In this document: piece after piece, positions 43,647 to 49,233 of the stretch
How the letters are laid out: each line of letters starts with the position of its first letter
Numbering within the stretch: the first letter of the stretch is position 1
Assembly: GCA_017934475.1 (NCBI GenBank)
Contig: JAGBJN010000009.1
Span: 1-49,233, forward strand
DNA from: Clostridia bacterium
GTDB taxonomy: Bacteria > Bacillota > Clostridia > TANB77 > CAG-508
Direction: 5' to 3'
DNA: 49,233 nucleotides
Position numbers and translations under genes: made by a program
Notes under the pieces: generated by a model
Seen by the model: only the letters and a program-made list of their open reading frames with translations
Told to the model about the DNA's origin: nothing
Database searches by the model: none

Positions 43647-45416
43647 ATGGAAAAAGAAGAGATTATGAAAAGATTCCAAAAAAAGGGATTTGATCAAGAA
43701 GAAATACAAATGTTTTTAGGTGCTATAGAGGATTTTAAAAAAATAAAGTTGGATAAATATGTACCTATAAGAGAAGTAGTTGATAGAATATGCAACAATT
43801 TGGATAATGTTGAATATACAGAAATGGAAGGTACTACTCTTGGCAAATTTAAAAAAGATAAAAAATTAATACAATTATCTGAAGAGATAAGAGAAGATAA
43901 AGAAAAATTAAAAAGTGTTTTTTTTCATGAATTAACACATTGTATAACATGTTTTAAAGAATTAGATATGGTTGGATTTCATTCAACAGTTGAAAATCCT
44001 CTTGAACCTGAAACAAAATATACTGAAGGTTATGGACTGAATGAAGGGGTTACTTCTTATTTGGAAAGAAAAAGAAATAAGGCAAATAATTTTGAAGGAA
44101 TAAATTCATATCCAATTTTAAATTCATTAGTTGAAAATTTAATTTTAGTTGTTGGTGAAGAAAAAATAATGGATTCATATTTTAATAATCCGGAAGAATT
44201 GGAAGAATTATTAGAAAATTATGGTATTGATTGCTTTGCTATGGTTGATGGATTTGATGCAATTTATGAAAATGAAAAAAAAATATATAGAATAAAAAAT
44301 CCATCAAAAGCAGAGAAATTACTTGCAGGTTTTTTGGGAGAGTCACAAGAAAAGAGATTATATGATTTGATAGGTGAACCATTAAGAAGGATAAATAGCC
44401 AATTATTTGAAGCAATTGAAGGCGCAAACAATGTTAAAGATTTTGAAAAAATTTCAAAATTTATAAAAAGACTCGAAGAACAAAAGTATGGAATAGATAA
44501 AGATGATATATATAGTAGATTATTAAAAGACAAAAGAAGAATATTAAGAAAAGGCTGTAGTGAAGAAGAAATAAATAAAGTATTAGAGGAAAATGGACTT
44601 AAAGATTCAATAGAATTGCAGGAATATTTTGAACAACTAATTGAAGATGATAAAAATGACACATTGATACAATTGTATGATAGATACTACGAAAAAAATG
44701 AATCACAATTTTTCGATATTAAAGAAAAACCTTCATATAATAAGAAAATACTAAAAAGTTTATTTTTAGACGAAACAACAATAAGATTAGAAGATATAAT
44801 TGTTGTTGGAAAAATTTTAAAAGATCATCCAGAAATTGATATTGATGAGATTTCATTAAAAGAATATGAAGAGGGTTTTTTTATAGTAGATACTATGAAA
44901 GAAAAAAGATTTGCTTATCTATATGGTAAAGATGTTGAAGAATTTACAAGTGATAATACTGTCGAATTAAAAAATAATGTAATTGGTCAGGGTAGTAAAA
45001 TTGAAATCAAAGATGATGAAATTATATTTTATGATAAATTTCATAAGGAAGGTATTGTTTCTAAACAATGCGGTGAATTAAAAAGTAATTATGAAGTGGA
45101 AAAAGAATATGCAGAAAGAAATATAAAAGCACAATTGAGAGCTATTGAGGAATTTGAAAATATGGGAGCACCTTCAATCATAATAGATAGTAAAAATGAA
45201 GTAATCAAGAAAAATAAAGATAGACTTGAAAAAATGAAATTAAAAATTCAAAATAGAGGTAAAAATCAAATAATAAAAAGTAAAGAAATAGAATGTTTTG
45301 AAGGCGAATTAAAAGATGTTGAAAAGGCAGATAAAAAAAATGCAGAACTTAAATCAAATATAAGAATGATTCAAGAAGAAAAGAATAATGGACAAAATAT
45401 TGGTGAAGATGAATAA
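43647..45416 (+). CDS. Large predicted gluzincin-type metallopeptidase domain protein
   Basis: A 589-residue cytoplasmic-looking protein with no signal peptide. The N-terminal part carries HELTH at residues 94-98 (VFFHELTHCITCF) and, 35 residues on, YGLNEGVTSYLE with E133, the Glu-zincin arrangement of two His and one Glu. The middle (about 220-400) is helical and charged. A later beta-rich part (about 400-490, GFFIVDTMKEKRFAYL) leads to a C-terminal coiled coil. I cannot match the whole protein to a known family. AAAGGAGA lies upstream. Its stop is followed 16 bp later by the next gene's ATG. Confidence 0.65.
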   Translation: MEKEEIMKRFQKKGFDQEEIQMFLGAIEDFKKIKLDKYVPIREVVDRICNNLDNVEYTEMEGTTLGKFKKDKKLIQLSEEIREDKEKLKSVFFHELTHCITCFKELDMVGFHSTVENPLEPETKYTEGYGLNEGVTSYLERKRNKANNFEGINSYPILNSLVENLILVVGEEKIMDSYFNNPEELEELLENYGIDCFAMVDGFDAIYENEKKIYRIKNPSKAEKLLAGFLGESQEKRLYDLIGEPLRRINSQLFEAIEGANNVKDFEKISKFIKRLEEQKYGIDKDDIYSRLLKDKRRILRKGCSEEEINKVLEENGLKDSIELQEYFEQLIEDDKNDTLIQLYDRYYEKNESQFFDIKEKPSYNKKILKSLFLDETTIRLEDIIVVGKILKDHPEIDIDEISLKEYEEGFFIVDTMKEKRFAYLYGKDVEEFTSDNTVELKNNVIGQGSKIEIKDDEIIFYDKFHKEGIVSKQCGELKSNYEVEKEYAERNIKAQLRAIEEFENMGAPSIIIDSKNEVIKKNKDRLEKMKLKIQNRGKNQIIKSKEIECFEGELKDVEKADKKNAELKSNIRMIQEEKNNGQNIGEDE

Positions 45417-45432
45417 TATGTGGAGGAATGAA

Positions 45433-45894
45433 ATGACTAGAGAACTAAGCATAATTGAAAGAAATGCATATAGTGAAGTCCTTGAAGTTCTAAATAATAT
45501 GACAAAAGATGAAGTAGAAAAAGTGCCAAAAGATATGATAGAAATGTTTAAGGAATTTTCAAATAAAGAACATAAATTTAAATATGACTTTTCAAAAAGA
45601 ATGGATGAACAAGACTTTTTAAAAGATACAAAATTAATTCTTGCAATATTATATAGGGATTATTGGGCAACTCCGGATAGGAGAAAAGAATTATTAGAAA
45701 AGGATAAATATAATAGAGAAAAAGTTGAAATTGAAAAAAGAATAAAATATAATCCAAATGAAATTTTTAAAGATAAAAAAGAAAAAAATGAAAAAATAGA
45801 AGAGGTTCAAACAAATGCAATGATTGAACATAAAGAATCTTTGATAAAAAGAATAATAAATAATATAAAGAAATGTTTTAAGAAAACAGTTTAA
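45433..45894 (+). CDS. Unknown charged helical protein (153 aa)
   Basis: A 153-residue protein of charged helices: RELSIIERNAYSEVLEVL, then EKVPKDMIEMFKEF, LILAILYRDYW and a basic amphipathic end (IKRIINNIKKCFKK). I know no function for it. The ATG at 45433 has GGAGG seven bases upstream; a frame from 45388 overlaps the previous gene. It ends the block between pyrG and pyrH and is followed by a terminator. The basic C-terminal helix could touch membrane or nucleic acid. Confidence 0.65.
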   Translation: MTRELSIIERNAYSEVLEVLNNMTKDEVEKVPKDMIEMFKEFSNKEHKFKYDFSKRMDEQDFLKDTKLILAILYRDYWATPDRRKELLEKDKYNREKVEIEKRIKYNPNEIFKDKKEKNEKIEEVQTNAMIEHKESLIKRIINNIKKCFKKTV

Positions 45895-45954
45895 AAAATG
45901 CATAATAAAAGGCTTGTAATAATTGTGTAAAATTTGTGTAAAAAAAATGAAAAA

Positions 45955-45982
45955 AAAGAAGAAAAAGTCTTCTTTTTTTTTT
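45955..45982 (+). terminator. Intrinsic terminator before pyrH
   Basis: AAAGAAGA (45955-45962) pairs with TCTTCTTT (45968-45975) over a 5-nt loop, within longer A and T runs. It is AT-rich but well formed. Confidence 0.75.
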
Positions 45983-45983
45983 A

Positions 45984-46012
45984 TTGTTATGATAGAATGA
46001 GAACGATAATAT
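45984..46012 (+). promoter_or_regulatory. Promoter of the pyrH-frr-uppS transcript
   Basis: TTGTTA (45984-45989) and TAATAT (46007-46012) have 17-bp spacing and give a very short leader of about 10 nt before the pyrH start. Confidence 0.6.
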
Positions 46013-46028
46013 TATAAGGAGGGAATAT

Positions 46029-46736
46029 ATGCCTGAAATTAAATATAAAAGAGTATTACTAAAGTTAAGCGGCGAAGCAATAGGAGGAAAAGAGGGCAAA
46101 GGAGTAGATGCTGAAGTACTTGGAAAAATATGCGACAAAGTAAAAGAAATGGTGGATTTAGGAGTACAAGTAGCAATAGTTGTTGGTGGAGGAAATTTCT
46201 GGAGAGGCAGATATGGACTTCAAATGGAAAGAACAACATCTGATTATATGGGAATGCTTGCAACTGCAATGAATGGATTAGCACTTCAGGATTCATTGGA
46301 AGCAAGAGGATTAAAAACAAGACTTCAAACAGCTATAGAAATGAGACAAATTGCGGAACCTTATATAAAAAGAAAAACATTTAAACATTTAGAAAGAGGA
46401 AGAGTAGTTATATTTGCTTGTGGAACTGGAAATCCATTCTTCACAACAGATACGGCAGCAGCTTTAAGAGCAGCAGAAATGGAAGCTGAAGTTATACTTC
46501 TTGCAAAAACAATTGATGGAGTATATTCAGCAGATCCAAAAGTTGATCCAAATGCAGTTAAATTTGATGAAATTACTTATTTAGATATATTAAACAAAAA
46601 TCTAAAAGTACTTGACTCAACAGCAACATCACTATGTATGGATAACAATATACCACTTATAGTATTTGCAATAGAAGATCCTGAAAATATGGTAAGAATA
46701 GTTAAGGGAGAAAAAATAGGAACAATAGTAAAATGA
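46029..46736 (+). CDS. pyrH: Uridylate kinase
   Basis: UMP kinase of the amino-acid-kinase fold forms UDP from UMP. The 235-residue protein has [53 protein letters not shown] and [18 protein letters not shown] lies six bases upstream. The stop overlaps the next gene by four bases (ATGA). Confidence 0.97.
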   Translation: MPEIKYKRVLLKLSGEAIGGKEGKGVDAEVLGKICDKVKEMVDLGVQVAIVVGGGNFWRGRYGLQMERTTSDYMGMLATAMNGLALQDSLEARGLKTRLQTAIEMRQIAEPYIKRKTFKHLERGRVVIFACGTGNPFFTTDTAAALRAAEMEAEVILLAKTIDGVYSADPKVDPNAVKFDEITYLDILNKNLKVLDSTATSLCMDNNIPLIVFAIEDPENMVRIVKGEKIGTIVK

Positions 46737-47746
46737 TAATTTTTATTTTGATAAATATCGCTATTATTATATATATATTATTTAAATACTATAATTTTGA
46801 AAAAACAGATGAAATTACAAAAGAAGAAATAGAGAGTTATGATTCTATTTTTATTGAATATATAAAATATAAAGATATTAATAATAGTTTTGATACTTTA
46901 ATTGCTGAAATAGTTGATTTAAGTGCAAAAGGTTATGTAAAAATAGAATATGACCAGGATGTTAAGGATAAATATAATTATACAATTATATTAAATGTAG
47001 ATGAACAATCTGGAAAATTAACAAAATATGAAACTTTAGTTTTAAACTTTCTATTTTATAATAAAATGGAAATAACCAAAAGTGAATTAGAACAAAGACT
47101 AAAAAATACTTATAAAACATTTGGAATACAATATAAGCAAATGAAACAATCACTTAGAGAAAAAGCAATCAAAGAAAAAGTAATAGATGTAAAAAAAGAA
47201 AAAGAATTACCAAAAATAAAAAAAGTATATATTATAATATCTATAATTATTTTTATAATAATGGGAATTCTAGGAACTATAAATATAATAAACATCAACT
47301 TGTATGAAATTGGAATATTTATTTTTGAACAGATTCTGACAATAATTTTGTTATCGCAAGCTAGTTTTTATACTAATAAAGGACAGAATTTAAAATATGC
47401 AATTGATGCATATAAAATAGAAATAGAAAATAAAGAATTTTTTGAAAATAAAAATACAATGCAAGAAATAGTAAAAGACAAAGAATTTGCAAAATCTGTT
47501 GCATTACACATAAATACACTTGCGAAAAGAACTTTTGCAGATAACTTAGGAGTAGTTGATGCATCATATGCTGGAAAAAAATCAGCAATAATTGCATTTA
47601 TCTTTTTATCAGTATTAGTAACAATAGGACTTATAATAGCTAAATTATCTGCTACACTTCCAAAAGATGTAGTAGTATGGATATATATATTATTTGCAAT
47701 AGCTATGGCAGTTATGGCAGATATAACATTTAATAAAAAGAAATAA
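46733..47746 (+). CDS. DUF2207 C-terminal-like membrane protein
   Basis: A 337-residue membrane protein. It has an N-terminal hydrophobic helix, then a soluble segment with [19 protein letters not shown] and [10 protein letters not shown], like the C-terminal part of DUF2207 (YciQ-type) proteins that includes winged-helix-like units. Four more membrane segments follow (about 165-185, 190-210, 280-300 and 310-330). It overlaps pyrH by four bases, so it is translationally coupled. It separates pyrH from frr, which are normally adjacent. The large N-terminal extracellular half of full DUF2207 proteins is missing. Confidence 0.65.
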   Translation: MIIFILINIAIIIYILFKYYNFEKTDEITKEEIESYDSIFIEYIKYKDINNSFDTLIAEIVDLSAKGYVKIEYDQDVKDKYNYTIILNVDEQSGKLTKYETLVLNFLFYNKMEITKSELEQRLKNTYKTFGIQYKQMKQSLREKAIKEKVIDVKKEKELPKIKKVYIIISIIIFIIMGILGTINIININLYEIGIFIFEQILTIILLSQASFYTNKGQNLKYAIDAYKIEIENKEFFENKNTMQEIVKDKEFAKSVALHINTLAKRTFADNLGVVDASYAGKKSAIIAFIFLSVLVTIGLIIAKLSATLPKDVVVWIYILFAIAMAVMADITFNKKK

Positions 47747-47801
47747 TAAAAAATTACAATTAAAATTAAAAAAATTAAAACAAATAAAGGAGAGAAAAAT
47801 T

Positions 47802-48350
47802 ATGGATTACACAAATATTGAAGAAAGAATGAATAAAACAATTAGTGTTTTTGAAGAAAATTTATCAGAAATAAGAGCAGGAAGAGCAAATCCTGCAATA
47901 CTAAATAAGGTAACAGTAGATTACTATGGAACAGCAACACCAATTAACCAAGTAGCCGGAGTTTCAGTTCCAGAAGCAAGATTAATAGTAATTCAACCAT
48001 GGGATTTAAGTATTTTAAAAGAAATAGAAAGAGCAATACTTGCAGCAGATATTGGAATTACACCAAACAATGATGGAAAAGTTATAAGATTAAATTTCCC
48101 AGAGTTAAATGAAGAAAGAAGAAAAGAAATAGCTAAAGATATTAGAAAAATGTCTGAAGACGCTAAAGTTGCTATAAGACAAGTAAGAAGAGACGGAATT
48201 GATGAATTTAAGAAAAAACAAAAAGATTCTGAAATAACAGAAGATGAATTAAAGCAAGCAGAAGATCAAATTCAAAAAATTACAGACAAAATGACAGATA
48301 AAATAGATCAAATAACAGCTAACAAAGAAAAAGAAATAATGACAGTTTAG
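47802..48350 (+). CDS. frr: Ribosome recycling factor
   Basis: RRF splits post-termination ribosomes with EF-G. The 182-residue protein has the three-helix bundle with SEIRAGRANPAILNKV, YYGTATPINQVAGVSVPEAR and the C-terminal RRDGIDEFKKKQK...ITEDELKQ. AAAGGAGA lies upstream. It is followed by uppS, the common order. Confidence 0.97.
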   Translation: MDYTNIEERMNKTISVFEENLSEIRAGRANPAILNKVTVDYYGTATPINQVAGVSVPEARLIVIQPWDLSILKEIERAILAADIGITPNNDGKVIRLNFPELNEERRKEIAKDIRKMSEDAKVAIRQVRRDGIDEFKKKQKDSEITEDELKQAEDQIQKITDKMTDKIDQITANKEKEIMTV

Positions 48351-48385
48351 TATAAATAAAACAAAATAGAAAATGAGGTTAAAGT

Positions 48386-49093
48386 ATGGATACAAATAAT
48401 TTACCAACACATATTGCAATAATAATGGATGGAAATAGAAGATGGGCAAGAGAAAGAGGATTAGAAATAAAAGATGGACATAAAGAAGGTGCAAAAACTC
48501 TTGAAAAAATAGTTCGTCATGCAAGAGATATAGGAATAAAATATGTAACAGTATATGCTTTTTCAACTGAGAATTGGAAAAGAACAAAAGAAGAAGTTGG
48601 AGCTCTTATGGCTTTACTTCAAAGCTATATTGATGAATATAGCAAAAGAGCAGATGCAGAAAATACTAGAATAAAAGTATTAGGAGATATAACTGCATTA
48701 AATGAGGGAATGCAAAAGGCAATAATAAAATGTGAAGAAAAAACAAAGGATAATACAGGAATAACATTTAATATTGCATTAAATTATGGTGGTAGAGACG
48801 AAATATTAAAAGCGGTTAAGAAAATTGCAAATGATGTAAAAGGAGGAAATCTTGAACCACAAGATATTACAGAAGAAACAATAGCAAATTCATTATATAC
48901 AGCAGGTATGCCAGACCCAGATTTACTTATTCGTACAAGTGGAGAAATAAGAACAAGTAATTTCTTACCTTGGCAACTTGTATATTCTGAATTTGTATTT
49001 GTAGAAAAAAATTGGCCTGATTTTGGAGAAGAGGACTTAGATGAGGCAATAGAAGAGTACCAAAGAAGAAATAGAAAATTTGGGGCTAAATAG
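48386..49093 (+). CDS. uppS: Isoprenyl transferase (undecaprenyl diphosphate synthase)
   Basis: This cis-prenyltransferase makes the C55 lipid carrier for cell-wall synthesis. The 235-residue protein has HIAIIMDGNRRWARERG (catalytic Asp), GHKEGAKTLEKIV, VYAFSTENWKR and the C-terminal DLLIRTSGEIRTSNFLPWQLVYSE. GAGGTTA lies upstream. It is the last complete gene of the window. Confidence 0.97.
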   Translation: MDTNNLPTHIAIIMDGNRRWARERGLEIKDGHKEGAKTLEKIVRHARDIGIKYVTVYAFSTENWKRTKEEVGALMALLQSYIDEYSKRADAENTRIKVLGDITALNEGMQKAIIKCEEKTKDNTGITFNIALNYGGRDEILKAVKKIANDVKGGNLEPQDITEETIANSLYTAGMPDPDLLIRTSGEIRTSNFLPWQLVYSEFVFVEKNWPDFGEEDLDEAIEEYQRRNRKFGAK

Positions 49094-49183
49094 AAAGACT
49101 AACTATATGAATGTCAATAGAAAAATGAAAAAAAGTTAAAAATATTTTATATAAATTTGTACATTGAAAAATGCATGACAAAT

Positions 49184-49203
49184 AAGCATTTTGGAAAATG
49201 CTT
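49184..49203 (+). other. Small hairpin in the final intergenic stretch
   Basis: AAGCATTT and AAATGCTT form an 8-bp stem over a 4-nt loop. It is followed by TAAAAAA rather than Ts, so termination on the plus strand is unlikely. The rest of 49094-49233 shows no gene. Confidence 0.35.
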
Positions 49204-49233
49204 TAAAAAAGGTATGAAACACTATCAACTAAG

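Overview
The window is about 49 kb of very AT-rich DNA from a member of the Bacillota, most likely an uncultured (probably host-associated) Clostridia lineage. The reasons are the ribosomal-protein gene order, strong AGGAGG ribosome-binding sites, sigma-A promoters with TTGNNN-17-TATAAT spacing, U-rich intrinsic terminators, a T-box before ileS, a likely preQ1 riboswitch, zinc-type S14 and L36, and standard stop codons including TGA. Genus and species cannot be read from the sequence.

Region 1 (1-2.3 kb): the right end of an IS3-type element, a convergent M20 dipeptidase (PepV-like), an orphan small gene with its own promoter and terminator, and then the promoter and long leader of the ribosomal operon. 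Region 2 (2.3-19.35 kb): the S10, spc and alpha clusters, rpsJ to rplQ, including secY, adk, map, infA and rpoA. The core order is classical, but the cluster has been disturbed. Two small unknown ORFs interrupt it (rplW-ORF-rplB and rplN-ORF-rplX) and rpmD (L30) is missing. L16 has an acidic tail and L17 has an internal insertion. Several intergenic gaps hold palindromic or heptamer-repeat DNA. A terminator follows secY, and adk and map each have their own promoter.

Region 3 (19.4-30.4 kb): a membrane-anchored glucosaminidase-like enzyme, dnaE, an RsmB/RsmF-type RNA methyltransferase, small orphan genes on the minus strand, a MecA-like class B penicillin-binding protein, a DUF1064 phage-type nuclease, a stand-alone RpoA C-terminal-domain-like protein, a frameshifted SH3-CAP secreted protein, and a queuosine-precursor transporter behind a preQ1-like riboswitch. 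Region 4 (30.4-34.2 kb): an isoleucine T-box controlling DUF1653 and ileS (type 2 IleRS).

Region 5 (34.2-39.3 kb): an accessory cell-surface region. Two exported proteins with the same N-terminal module flank a pseudopilin-like protein with a glycine-rich beta-helix-like body. These are followed by an orphan dockerin fragment, another minus-strand orphan gene and a membrane-anchored HExxH metallopeptidase. Region 6 (39.3-49.2 kb): housekeeping genes queA, pyrG, pyrH, frr and uppS, interrupted by unknown genes. These are a transglutaminase-like Cys-His-Asp protein, a three-gene block with a HELTH gluzincin-like protein, and a DUF2207-like membrane protein inside pyrH-frr.

The most novel-looking material is the surface cassette (34.3-37.4 kb), the predicted peptidase and transglutaminase block around pyrG, the free-standing alpha-CTD-like gene, and the repeats and covarying hairpins inside the ribosomal operon. 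All functions are inferred from the sequence alone; no searches were run.
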